Assembly (NCBI GenBank): GCA_022821645.1 | Contig: JAJEDE010000016.1 | Location: 87,151-151,150, forward strand | DNA: 64,000 nucleotides | Reading direction: 5' to 3' | DNA from: Chloroflexota bacterium | Lineage (GTDB): Bacteria > Chloroflexota > UBA11872 | Shown: positions 9,653 to 17,761 of the stretch, one piece after another | How positions within the stretch are numbered: position 1 is the first letter of the stretch | Layout of the letters: each line of letters starts with the position of its first letter | Notes under the pieces: model-generated | Told to the model about the DNA's origin: nothing | Seen by the model: only the letters and a program-made list of their open reading frames with translations | The model's database searches: none | Program-made: the position numbers and the translations under genes

Positions 9653-10483
9653 GTGAGCCGCATTTTCGGCGCTTTTGCACAATCCACACGGCAGCAGCAT
9701 GCCGCCAGGTTTCTGGTCGGTTGCCTAATCCTTGGCGGAGTCGCGGCCTGCGGCGAGTCGGAGCCGGAGGCAACGCCCACGCCGGCGCCAACACCCGCAG
9801 CGATTGTTACGGCACCCGTCATGTCGCCGAGTCCCGCGCCGATCCCGACGCCCGCCCCTGAGCCGACGCCCACGGCAACGCCAGCCCCAACGCCGACGCC
9901 CGCGGCTCAGCCCGCCCCACAGCCGGTTACTCCGCGCCCAGCTGACGCCGCGCCTCCACCCGCAGCCACGCCTGAGCCCACCGAGCCGCCCACGGCCATG
10001 ACGGATGAGCCGGCGCCCACCGTATTTGGCGTGGTACTCCCGCAAGTTGGCCTGAATGTTCGAGACAATCCCAGCGTCGACGAAGGCACGGTCCAGTACG
10101 TGGCCCTGCAAGGCGAGGAGCTGGAACTGACGGATGTGATCACTGAGGTCGACGGCGTCGTCTGGCGCCAGTTGGCCGACGGGAACTGGGTACAGGTCCA
10201 GTATCTTGAGATCAGCGAGGCTGCGCCGGAAGTCATGGCGGAACCTACGGCCGAATCGACGCCGGCGGATACGACCACGCAGACCATTGGTGTGGTGATC
10301 CCCGAAATTGGTCTGAACGTGCGCGACGCGCCGAGTGTTGCCGAGGGCGCCGTCCAGTACGTGGCCCTGCAAGGCGAGGAGTTGGTCCTCACCGGGCAGA
10401 TCGTCGAGGCCGAAGATGCTGTCTGGTACGAGCTTGAGGACGGCAACTGGGTGCAGGGGCAGTACCTGGAGTTCAATCCCTAG
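9653..10483 (+). CDS. SH3b-domain lipoprotein with proline/threonine-rich linker
   Basis: Predicted exported lipoprotein. From GTG 9653 the N terminus is basic, then LVGCLILGGVAAC gives a hydrophobic core and lipobox Cys. A Pro/Thr/Ala-rich linker of about 90 residues follows (cell-surface spacer). Two bacterial SH3-like domains come next, starting GVVLPQVGLNVRDNPSV and GVVIPEIGLNVRDAPSV, each ending in DGNWVQ-x-QYLE. The two modules are near copies, so one arose by internal duplication. Such domains usually bind cell-wall or surface ligands. The frame is open from 9584, but that segment would precede the signal peptide. Confidence 0.75.
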   Translation: MSRIFGAFAQSTRQQHAARFLVGCLILGGVAACGESEPEATPTPAPTPAAIVTAPVMSPSPAPIPTPAPEPTPTATPAPTPTPAAQPAPQPVTPRPADAAPPPAATPEPTEPPTAMTDEPAPTVFGVVLPQVGLNVRDNPSVDEGTVQYVALQGEELELTDVITEVDGVVWRQLADGNWVQVQYLEISEAAPEVMAEPTAESTPADTTTQTIGVVIPEIGLNVRDAPSVAEGAVQYVALQGEELVLTGQIVEAEDAVWYELEDGNWVQGQYLEFNP

Positions 10484-10608
10484 GCTTGAGCGTTTCCGGC
10501 GCGAGGCGAACGGGTCGTATCCCGGCGGGCAGTAACCCGGAGCACACGCGGGCGCGACTTCGGCGGGCCCGTAGACTGGCGTAGTCGCTCCCGGGATCAA
10601 GTCGCGTG

Positions 10609-10815
10609 ATGGTGCTGCTAGGCGAACTGGCGCGACGGTTGCTGACCAGCGTCGTCACACGCTACGTGTTCCTGTTCGTCTCGGCTGTACTCATTCCATT
10701 CAGCCTGCGACACCCAATCATGACGGTGGGCGTGGTGCTGGTCCTGACGCTGGTTGGATACCTCTTGTTCAGCGCCAGTCGCCAGGCACGCGACGAGGAC
10801 CGCCGCGATTGGTAA
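10609..10815 (+). CDS. Small two-helix membrane protein
   Basis: 68 aa, mostly hydrophobic: one segment around residues 15-30 (RYVFLFVSAVLIPFSL) and another around residues 37-54 (IMTVGVVLVLTLVGYLLF), with a charged tail RQARDEDRRDW. No family recognised. ATG 10609 is chosen over the overlapping GTG 10606. It ends 8 bp before the convergent FucU/RbsD gene. Confidence 0.5.
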   Translation: MVLLGELARRLLTSVVTRYVFLFVSAVLIPFSLRHPIMTVGVVLVLTLVGYLLFSASRQARDEDRRDW

Positions 10816-10822
10816 CCGCGGC

Positions 10823-11248
10823 TTAGAGCACGCCCTTGGTCAGGATCAGGTTTCCGTAGAGGCGTCGTTCACCGGTGGCCACGATTGCAAAGGCATGGCT
10901 GGCCCGCTCATAAAAGGCGAACCGCTCCACGCGCTCAAGACCGACGGGACCACCGTGAGCGGCCTCGGCAATACGTTGAAATTCCACCCAAATCTCGGGT
11001 TCAGCGTCAGGATCGCCGACCACGGCCATTACGGCAGCCGGCTCGTCCACGTACTCGTCCAGCGGGAGAAGCGATAGGATGGCCTCGGCGGCGCGGGTCG
11101 CGGGCACGTCGTCAAGGCGTATGAGGCGCCGGGCGTTGGCTTCGGCAGGGAAGTTTGCGTCGACGATGACCAGTTCGTCTCCGTGTCCCATGGCCGCGAG
11201 GATCCGCAGCAGATCCGGGCCCAGGAGCGGATCGATTCCTTTCAACAT
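10823..11248 (-). CDS. FucU/RbsD family sugar mutarotase
   Basis: Interconverts anomers of fucose or ribose to feed catabolism. The 141-aa product starts MLKGIDPLLGPDLLRILAAMGHGDE with the family-typical LLRILAAMGHGD and IVDANFPA motifs, the latter carrying the catalytic His/Asp region. C-terminal FYERASHAFAIVATGERRLYGN matches the FucU ending. The start at 11248 fits the family better than the longer open frame. It is divergent from the aminoacylase-like gene. Whether ribose, fucose or another sugar is the substrate cannot be decided. Confidence 0.85.
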   Translation of the reverse strand: MLKGIDPLLGPDLLRILAAMGHGDELVIVDANFPAEANARRLIRLDDVPATRAAEAILSLLPLDEYVDEPAAVMAVVGDPDAEPEIWVEFQRIAEAAHGGPVGLERVERFAFYERASHAFAIVATGERRLYGNLILTKGVL

Positions 11249-11295
11249 GAGACGGTGTCCCGATGCGTGTGCGCGGCGGCATGGTGTCACACAAG

Positions 11296-11345
11296 GGCCT
11301 TACGAAGGTGTGGTTCGACACGGATCACGGGAGATGGTCGCGCTA
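11296..11345. repeat. Fragment of dispersed repeat type B
   Basis: A short stretch containing CTTACGAAGGTGTGGTTCGA followed by CACGG resembles the middle of the type-B repeats at 24.5, 33.6 and 34.1 kb (GTGGTTCGACACGGGC). It fills most of the gap between the FucU/RbsD and aminoacylase-like genes. Looks like a decayed remnant. Confidence 0.4.
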
Positions 11346-11370
11346 CGCTAAGCAGCCCTGTGGGATTGAG

Positions 11371-12165
11371 ATGATTGTGCGGAAGCCAGCCGACTACGCC
11401 GAGATCACGGCGCGAGTTGAAACCGCCGCCGCCATGGCGGGCCTCGAGTTGACTCGGTATCCGATTGCGGAGCTTGGCCTGGACCTGTTGCGGGTCGACA
11501 TTCCAGCACGGGAACCCGCCGTGGCCCGACTCGCGGTGTTCGCCGGCACGCACGGCGATGAGCCGGCGCCGGTAGTGACGATGCTGGAGTTCCTGGAGCA
11601 GGACCTGTGGAAGCGCAGCCCGTCGGTTGCCTTCAGCGTCTTCCCCTGCCTGAACCCAACCGGCTTTGACCTTGGGACGCGCGAAAACAAAGACGGGATT
11701 GACCTGAACCGACAGTACGCGCGCGACGAAGTGCCCGAAGTCCGCACCCTGCGCGCCGCCGTGGCGAACGACTCCTTTGACACCTTCGTCGACGCCCACG
11801 AAGACCCCGAGGAAGTGGGGTTTTACACCTACGCGTTCTTTAGCGACAGTTCCTGGCCGCGTCTGATCGTGGAAGCAGTGGCCGAGCATGGCCCGATCAT
11901 CGACACGCCTGAGGCGGACGACCATCCGGTGGAAGGCGGGGTGGTGGCGCACGGCGATGAAGAGACTCGGGACGAACGGTTTCGCGAATACATGGCGGAC
12001 GGCGAATGGCCATTGCCCTTCTACTTCTATGATCGCGGGATCCGCGACTTCATGACGACCGAGACCCCGGGGATGATTGCTCTCTCCACCCGCGTAGCCA
12101 TGCAACACGCCGCGCGCGACCGCCTGGTGGATCTGCTGACAGCCTCAAGGAGCGCCGACACATGA
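11371..12165 (+). CDS. Succinylglutamate desuccinylase/aspartoacylase-like M14 metallohydrolase
   Basis: 264 aa from ATG 11371. The zinc-carboxypeptidase-like core is visible: FAGTHGDEPAP gives the His-x-x-Glu zinc ligands, LNPTGFDLGTREN and GIDLNRQYA the substrate-binding Asn-Arg pair, and VDAHEDPEE the third zinc ligand His. These enzymes cleave N-acylated amino acids or small peptides. The gene overlaps the following amidohydrolase by 4 bp (ATGA), so the two are translationally coupled and probably act on the same compound. The frame is open further upstream, but that part is repeat-derived. Confidence 0.8.
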   Translation: MIVRKPADYAEITARVETAAAMAGLELTRYPIAELGLDLLRVDIPAREPAVARLAVFAGTHGDEPAPVVTMLEFLEQDLWKRSPSVAFSVFPCLNPTGFDLGTRENKDGIDLNRQYARDEVPEVRTLRAAVANDSFDTFVDAHEDPEEVGFYTYAFFSDSSWPRLIVEAVAEHGPIIDTPEADDHPVEGGVVAHGDEETRDERFREYMADGEWPLPFYFYDRGIRDFMTTETPGMIALSTRVAMQHAARDRLVDLLTASRSADT

Positions 12166-13052
12166 CGGACACCAGTCTTCCGGTAATCGACGCTCACGCC
12201 CACGTTGGCGTGCAGCAGTTGCAGGACCACATGCCGGGCTACTGGCCCGAAGGCAAGAACGGTCAGTCCGAGGCCGACATGCTGGCCTGTATGGACGCCA
12301 CCGGGGTTGACTACGCCGTGCTGCACACCTGCAACATCTGGGGCATGAAGTACGCGGCACGCATGGTTCGCGAGCACGGCGACCGTTTCATTGCCGTCAT
12401 AAAGGTCGAGGGTGGAGAGGCGCACCTCCCGCCCCAGTTGGCAACCATTCAGCGTCACGTGGAGGACGAAGGATTCAAGGGGCTGTATTACGACCCCTGG
12501 CCACCGTCGGACGACGCCTTCGCCAACTTCCATGCGCCGAGATTCTGGCCCGTGTGGGAGCTCGTCGATCAGATGAAGCTGCCGGTCTGCACGGTGTCCT
12601 ACGGCACCGACTCGCCGGACCACTTCCAGGCCCTGATCAAGCTGCTGGATGCGTGGCCCGACCTGACGATCACGGTCGTGCACGGGCTGTACGTGGGAAT
12701 GAAAGCGCCGGAAGGACTGATCGACGCGAACGGCCGGGTGACATTCGACCAGGGCATCGTTGATCTGGTCAGGAACTACGACGTCAACCTCGAAATCCTG
12801 GCCGGCTATCCGGGCGCCTGGTGGGGTCCCGACGACGTGGTGCTTCGCGCGCTTTACGACACGTTTGGGCCGCGCAAGTTGATCTGGGGATCCGAGTTCA
12901 CCAAGGCCAACGCGCTGACGCAGGAGCAAGCGCGGTCGCCCGCCTACTACGCCCCACAGGTGAACTACCTGCGAGACCACTGCGCGTACATCCCGCCCGA
13001 GGACCGCGCGTGGATCATGGGCGGGAATACGGCGCGGATTTACGGCGTCTAG
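12162..13052 (+). CDS. Amidohydrolase family 2 protein (metal-dependent TIM barrel)
   Basis: 296 aa. N-terminal VIDAHAHVG carries the HxH metal motif. A mid-barrel VVHGLYVG segment supplies another candidate His, and LIWGSEFTKAN near the C terminus resembles the conserved GSDxP segment. The family includes ACMSD-type decarboxylases and lactone hydrolases. Coupled by a 4-bp overlap to the M14-like hydrolase, suggesting a two-step breakdown of an amide or lactone compound. Substrate unknown. Confidence 0.8.
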   Translation: MTDTSLPVIDAHAHVGVQQLQDHMPGYWPEGKNGQSEADMLACMDATGVDYAVLHTCNIWGMKYAARMVREHGDRFIAVIKVEGGEAHLPPQLATIQRHVEDEGFKGLYYDPWPPSDDAFANFHAPRFWPVWELVDQMKLPVCTVSYGTDSPDHFQALIKLLDAWPDLTITVVHGLYVGMKAPEGLIDANGRVTFDQGIVDLVRNYDVNLEILAGYPGAWWGPDDVVLRALYDTFGPRKLIWGSEFTKANALTQEQARSPAYYAPQVNYLRDHCAYIPPEDRAWIMGGNTARIYGV

Positions 13053-13180
13053 CCCGCGAACGGACGACCACGCGCACCGGACCGCTCGCTCTGATTTGGA
13101 GCCTGTGTAGGGAGCCTTACCGAGAGCACCCACCACGTGCCGCATAGAATGCTCAGACGGCGTGGCGCAAAGGTGGGCTC

Positions 13181-13600
13181 ATGCAATCGTCAAAGGCTCG
13201 ACGGCTCATTCGACTGCTAGCGATATGTCTCTGGCTGCCGCTGGCGATCCTGGTGCTCTCGGTGATCCGCTTCGGCGGCTTGCCGACCGACTCCGGCTTG
13301 GGCGGACCATTGGCCGTTGGCGCCATGATTGGGTCCATGGTCCTCTTCACCTGGATCGCAGCGATTCCCCTGACCGTGGCTCTGGCGCAGTTGCATCGTC
13401 GCGCACGCATCCTGACCTACGTGTGCGGAGCGGTACTTGGCCCGATCACGGTGTTTGGCGCGTTGATCGGCGGGCTGTTTGGCCCGATCGGCATCGTGGC
13501 TTATCCGCTGGTGTTCTCGGCACCGGCCTGGATCGCCCTGGGCATTACCGCCTTGGTTCAGCGGGGCCGCACGAACGCAAGGCCGGCGGAGAGCGCCTAG
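13181..13600 (+). CDS. Hypothetical membrane protein, about four TM helices
   Basis: 139 aa with hydrophobic segments near residues 8-28 (LIRLLAICLWLPLAILVLSV), 44-68 (GPLAVGAMIGSMVLFTWIAA), 76-100 (YVCGAVLGPITVFGALIGGL) and 105-125 (IGIVAYPLVFSAPAWIALGI). N- and C-terminal ends are basic, so both are likely cytoplasmic. No family recognised. It ends shortly before the convergent amidase. Confidence 0.6.
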   Translation: MQSSKARRLIRLLAICLWLPLAILVLSVIRFGGLPTDSGLGGPLAVGAMIGSMVLFTWIAAIPLTVALAQLHRRARILTYVCGAVLGPITVFGALIGGLFGPIGIVAYPLVFSAPAWIALGITALVQRGRTNARPAESA

Positions 13601-13648
13601 CCTCGACCAAACCAGACCCGGGCCATTCGCAATCCGAGACTGGCCCGG

Positions 13649-15034
13649 CTAAAACGTAAAGTCAGGTCGTTCCCTGTGGTGGGTCGTGACTTGCTGGAAG
13701 GCGTGGCCTATCTGGAGGATGGTGGTGTCGTCGTGCATGCGGCCGACGATCTGCAGGCCCACTGGTAAACCGTCGGCAAAGCCCATCGGGACAACCAGCG
13801 CCGGATGGTGCGACGAGTTGAACAGCGAGGCGTGCAGGGTGTCGTTGGCGCGGGCGTCAAAGCGTTTGATGGGTTCGGCTGGGTATGGATAGGCGGGACT
13901 GAGCAGGAAATCGCGGGATTCCAGAGCATTCGATACCGCGGCCTCGACGTCGGCACGGGCTTGCAATCCGCGCAGGTAGTCCAAGGCCGACGCGTTGGCA
14001 CCGACGTTCAGCCTCGAATGGATGGTCTCGTCAATGGAGCTGAAATCGCCATCGAACATCTCGTGGATGCTGACGTAGCCTTCAGAGCGGGAGACCACCT
14101 GCGCGGCCTTTGGATCAAGATCTGTGGGTAGCGACCATGTGTCGATTGCGACGCTGAGACCGCGAATGACCTGAACCGCATCAGCGAATAGCTCGCGGAT
14201 TCGCGGCTCCGCATCGTCCGCGAAGTCCCGGACGATTGCGGCACGATAGCCACCAATCGGGTCGTCGAGGGCGGCGGTGAAGCTGCCGGCTGGCTGGGTG
14301 ACCGCATCCGGATCGTTCGGATCGGGTCCGGCCATGGCGTCCAGCATCAGCGCGCAGTCGGCGGCGGATCGCGTCATGGGTCCGATGTGGTCGAAGTTGC
14401 GGACCAGCGGGCGGGCGCCCGTGCGACCGACCAAACCGTGGGTTGGCTTAAGGCCGCTGATGCCGGTCATATGCGCGGGAATCCGTACCGAACCGCCGGT
14501 GTCGGTTCCCAGCGCGCCGAGAGCCATACCCGTGGCCACAGCCGCACCGGAACCGCCGGACGATCCGCCCGGATGCCGGGTCAGGTCCCACGGGTTTCGG
14601 GTAGGACCGAAGTGCGGGTTATCGGTGGTGATGCCGCGGGCCAACTCGTGAGTGTTGGTCTTGCCCAGGATCACGGCGCCGGCGTTCCGCAGCTGCTGTA
14701 CCACATGCGCATCTGCGTCCGGACGATGGTCGCGATACTTGATCGATCCATAGGTCGTCACCACGCCTGCGGTGTCGATGACGTCCTTGATTGCGATGGG
14801 TATACCGTCCAGCGGGCCAAGCCGCCCGCTGGCGGCGCTGCGAGAGTCAGCCGCTCGCGCATCCGCTCGTGCCGAATCGGCCATGACGAAGGTGTAGGCG
14901 TTGAGCGTCGGATTGAGCCGCTCGATGCGGTCCAGCAGGGCCTCGGCCAGGTCCAGCGACGACAGTTCGCCGCTGGCGAGCGCCGCCGCGGCCTCACCGA
15001 TTCCGAGATAGCCCAGGTCCTGTTCGCCGGCCAT
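13649..15034 (-). CDS. Amidase signature family protein (GatA/AtzF-like)
   Basis: 461 aa. The Ser-cisSer-Lys catalytic triad is complete: Lys in IPIAIKDVIDTAG, cis-Ser in HPGGSSGGSGAAVATG, nucleophile Ser in GTDTGGSVRIPA. Length fits free-standing amidases. There is no gatB/gatC nearby, so a catabolic amide hydrolase is more likely than tRNA amidotransferase. ATG 15034 is preferred; the frame is open to 15151, but that extension overlaps the divergent gene's upstream region. It is divergent from the phytanoyl-CoA dioxygenase gene, with a gap of about 120 bp for both promoters. Confidence 0.85.
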   Translation of the reverse strand: MAGEQDLGYLGIGEAAAALASGELSSLDLAEALLDRIERLNPTLNAYTFVMADSARADARAADSRSAASGRLGPLDGIPIAIKDVIDTAGVVTTYGSIKYRDHRPDADAHVVQQLRNAGAVILGKTNTHELARGITTDNPHFGPTRNPWDLTRHPGGSSGGSGAAVATGMALGALGTDTGGSVRIPAHMTGISGLKPTHGLVGRTGARPLVRNFDHIGPMTRSAADCALMLDAMAGPDPNDPDAVTQPAGSFTAALDDPIGGYRAAIVRDFADDAEPRIRELFADAVQVIRGLSVAIDTWSLPTDLDPKAAQVVSRSEGYVSIHEMFDGDFSSIDETIHSRLNVGANASALDYLRGLQARADVEAAVSNALESRDFLLSPAYPYPAEPIKRFDARANDTLHASLFNSSHHPALVVPMGFADGLPVGLQIVGRMHDDTTILQIGHAFQQVTTHHRERPDFTF

Positions 15035-15156
15035 TGGCGTCGCGCTCCGTGCGTCCGGTGAAGCGCGGTCTACGGTATCAGCCTGCGACGGCCGTTGTTC
15101 GGTCCGGTCTGCGAGTGCCAGAATCGGCTGGCCGACGCTCGCGGATCCCAAGCTCC

Positions 15157-15954
15157 ATGTCCAATCCCCACGCCGACGAACTTCTTGAGCGTGGAATCAC
15201 CCTGATCGAAGGCGTGATTCCATCGGACGAGGTGCCCGGAATCCGCGATCGCGTTCGGGCCGACATTCTTGCCAACAGCGACATCGACATCCCGGCGCTG
15301 GGCAAGACCTCCAACCTCTTGCGGATCAACCAGGACCTGGCCCCCTACCTGGCCGAGCCGCGGCTGACGGCCGTGCTGGACGCCACGCTGGGCCCGGGCT
15401 TTCGACTTTCGTTCTTCACGGGATTCGTGACCGGGCCGGGGCGTCAGCGCGACGTGTGGCACGCCGACTGGCCATACAACCAGGAGCACAACACGCGGAT
15501 CCCAGCACCGTATCCGGACGTCCCGCTGCACTTCACCACCTTCTGGATGCTGACGGACTTCAAGGTCGAGAACGGGGCCACGATCATCGTTCCCGGCAGT
15601 CACAAGCTCAGCGACCACCCACGCGACGGTGGTCCTTATGGCGACGCGATGACGCCGCGCGGCGACGAAGAGCGGCTGATCGGTTCGGCCGGGTCGGTGG
15701 GAATCGTGGACAGCCGCATCTGGCACGCCGTGTCGCCGAATCTCACGGACCAGGACCGCGTGGCCGTCGTGATCCGCTACGCCGCCTGGTGGCTGAACCT
15801 CAACCCCACGCGCACGAGTTCACAGGAATACGATCCGGCCTATCACAAGTCGCGGATCGATGACCTGCCGGAGGACGTGTACCTGAGCCTGCCCGCCGAC
15901 GTGCAGCCACAAGTCCGCCACCTGCTCCCACCCGGGGCGGCCGCGCTGGCTTAG
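15157..15954 (+). CDS. Phytanoyl-CoA dioxygenase (PhyH) family Fe(II)/2-oxoglutarate oxygenase
   Basis: 265 aa. The facial triad is visible as HxD in DVWHADWPYNQEHN and the distal His in RIWHAVSPNLTDQDR. The downstream Arg in VAVVIRYAAWW probably binds 2-oxoglutarate. GATIIVPGSHKLSDHPR is the typical family segment. Hydroxylates a small molecule; such genes are amplified in marine Chloroflexota. ATG 15157 gives a family-like N terminus (MSNPHADELLERGITLIEGV); upstream in-frame sequence overlaps the amidase promoter region. Confidence 0.85.
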   Translation: MSNPHADELLERGITLIEGVIPSDEVPGIRDRVRADILANSDIDIPALGKTSNLLRINQDLAPYLAEPRLTAVLDATLGPGFRLSFFTGFVTGPGRQRDVWHADWPYNQEHNTRIPAPYPDVPLHFTTFWMLTDFKVENGATIIVPGSHKLSDHPRDGGPYGDAMTPRGDEERLIGSAGSVGIVDSRIWHAVSPNLTDQDRVAVVIRYAAWWLNLNPTRTSSQEYDPAYHKSRIDDLPEDVYLSLPADVQPQVRHLLPPGAAALA

Positions 15955-15980
15955 TACGCGCAACCCGGCGAGGCGCCCGG

Positions 15981-16157
15981 CTATCCGACGGTGCCTTCGT
16001 TGCGCTGGTGCAGCCCGACAGTCGTGTCGCCGGCCTGCAGTTCGCCCCACATGCCGCTCATGCTAAAGACAGGCGCGAAGCCCAGCATCTCGCGGTACAA
16101 CGCCGTGGCTCTTTCGAGGTCGGGGACCGGGAAGTGCACGCGGTCAATGCCCAGAAC
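15981..16157 (-). pseudogene. Remnant of a VOC (glyoxalase/bleomycin resistance) family gene
   Basis: On the minus strand this stretch reads GIDRVHFPVPDLERATALYR, then EMLGFAPVFSMSGMWGELQA and GDTTVGLHQRN, a good first beta-alpha-beta-beta-beta half of a VOC domain. It stops at TAG (15981-15983) without a second half. There is an in-frame TAA directly upstream (16158-16160) and no ATG or good start before the conserved part. It is therefore both 5'- and 3'-incomplete. A complete VOC gene lies next to it on the other strand. Confidence 0.5.
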
Positions 16158-16312
16158 TTACATCGCATTCCCCTCGCGGTTCACCGAAGCTTGCGAGTTC
16201 AGACGCGCAGCTTCCGCCACCGAATGCCGGAGCACTCAGGAAGGTTTGCAACGGTGCGCGGCGGGCACGGCATTCATCCTTGCATCTCGTATACACGACG
16301 AGGAGCAGGCAG

Positions 16313-16678
16313 GTGGCAAATCCTGTGGTGCACTGGGAAGTCAACGGGAAGGACGGCCCGGCGCTGCACAAGTTCTTCGGCGATCTCTTTGACTGGCAGG
16401 TCCTCACCGATAACCCAATGGGCTATGGCGTTGTCGGCGCAGACCCCGAGTGCGACAACAGCATCGGCGGCGGCATCGGCCAGACATTCGACGGCTCATC
16501 CGGCTTCGTCACTTTCTATGTAGAGGTGGTCAACGTCACGGCAACCCTGGAAAAGGCCGCCAGCCTGGGCGGCAAGATCCTGATGCCCGATACCAACGTC
16601 ATGGAAGGCGTGACCATCGGACACTTTGCGGATCCGGAAGGACACATCATCGGCTTGCTGAAGAAGGAGCCGATGTAG
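16313..16678 (+). CDS. VOC family protein
   Basis: 121 aa from GTG 16313, preceded by AGGAG at 16301. Starts VANPVVHWEVNGKDGPALHK and contains FFGDLFDWQV, FYVEVVNVTATLEKAASLGG and HFADPEGHIIGLL, the hallmarks of the VKGIVHFEI-type VOC subfamily often found near stress genes. Two beta-alpha-beta-beta-beta modules are present. Metal ligands are incomplete, so it may be a binding protein rather than an enzyme. The same frame is open from 16280. Confidence 0.8.
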   Translation: MANPVVHWEVNGKDGPALHKFFGDLFDWQVLTDNPMGYGVVGADPECDNSIGGGIGQTFDGSSGFVTFYVEVVNVTATLEKAASLGGKILMPDTNVMEGVTIGHFADPEGHIIGLLKKEPM

Positions 16679-16693
16679 GGCGTCTCGACGCCC
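16678..16693 (+). terminator. Short GC hairpin directly after the VOC stop codon
   Basis: GGGCGTC at 16678-16684 pairs perfectly with GACGCCC at 16687-16693, starting on the last base of the TAG stop. No T-run follows, so it is at best a weak or Rho-assisted terminator. Confidence 0.3.
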
Positions 16694-16774
16694 TCCTGGC
16701 CTGCCTGCGAATGCGTCCGCGGCAGGGCCGTTGACGGCTAGACTGGCACTCTGGCCGCAGGCTTGGAGGGAACC

Positions 16775-17752
16775 ATGGTTCGCGCAGCGTTCATAGGCGC
16801 AGGCCGCAGGGCCACCAGCGCGCACTATCCGGCGATCGACCGAGCGCATAGTCGCGTCGAGTTGGCGGCGATGTGCGAGTTGGACGAGGACCGGCTAACC
16901 ACCACCGCCGACCACTACGACGTCGAAGGTCGCTACAGCGACTTCCGGGAGATGCTGGAGCGGGAGACCCCCGAGGTTGTCTATGCAGTCACGAGGCCTC
17001 CCGACATTGCCGACATCGCGGTGGAAGTGCTGGCCTCAGGCGCGCATCTCTTCGTAGAGAAGCCGCCCGGTGTCGGATCGGCGGATGCCGAGAAGATCGC
17101 CGCCGCAGCGGAGGCCAACAACCGCATCGTCTGCGTGGGCCTGCAGCGTCGCTGGACGCCGATGCTCCGCGCGGCGCGGGCGCGCGTCGAAGTCAACGGC
17201 CCTGTCATGTTGGCCAGCGCCGGCATGAGCAAGAACCTCATCGAAGACGATCAGGGAGGCCGTGTGCTCAACCGGCTCTACGAGCAGGACATTCACATGG
17301 TGGACTGGCTGCGCTGGCTCTGCGGCGGAACCTGGGACCAGGTGCTGACCCGCGGCGATGACACCTACACAGGCTGGATGAACACCTACAACTCCATCAT
17401 CCACTTCACCAATGGGGCCGTGGCGGTGCACTCGGTGACCGGCCACGCGGGGGCTCGCCACTACCGGATCGAGATGCACGGCAACGGCGTCAGCGCCTAT
17501 CTGTTGCCGCCCATCCACGGGCAGATCTACGCGGACGACCGACCGGAGCCGGAGATCATCGAAGGCCAGCCGATTCCCGGTCACCCCGGCGGAAATCTGG
17601 ATGACGGAGTTGATGCGCTGCACGCCGATTTCCTGAACGCAATCGCGGAAGGCCGGCAACCGCTGACGAACATCCACGACGTGATTCACAGCGTGCGCCT
17701 GCTGGAGGAGATCGGGCAGCTCGATCCGGCCGGCCAACCGCTGAAGACGTAG
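16775..17752 (+). CDS. Gfo/Idh/MocA family oxidoreductase
   Basis: 325 aa from ATG 16775, preceded by GGAGGG. The N-terminal Rossmann motif is AAFIGAGRRATSAHYPAI, followed by the family EKP motif in HLFVEKPPGVGSAD (Lys at the active site) and the C-terminal alpha/beta domain with YEQDIHMVDWLRWL. NAD(P)-dependent oxidation of a sugar or cyclitol. The GH4 gene starts 9 bp after it, so the two form an operon and probably act in the same glycoside pathway. Confidence 0.85.
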   Translation: MVRAAFIGAGRRATSAHYPAIDRAHSRVELAAMCELDEDRLTTTADHYDVEGRYSDFREMLERETPEVVYAVTRPPDIADIAVEVLASGAHLFVEKPPGVGSADAEKIAAAAEANNRIVCVGLQRRWTPMLRAARARVEVNGPVMLASAGMSKNLIEDDQGGRVLNRLYEQDIHMVDWLRWLCGGTWDQVLTRGDDTYTGWMNTYNSIIHFTNGAVAVHSVTGHAGARHYRIEMHGNGVSAYLLPPIHGQIYADDRPEPEIIEGQPIPGHPGGNLDDGVDALHADFLNAIAEGRQPLTNIHDVIHSVRLLEEIGQLDPAGQPLKT

Positions 17753-17761
17753 GTCCGCGCC

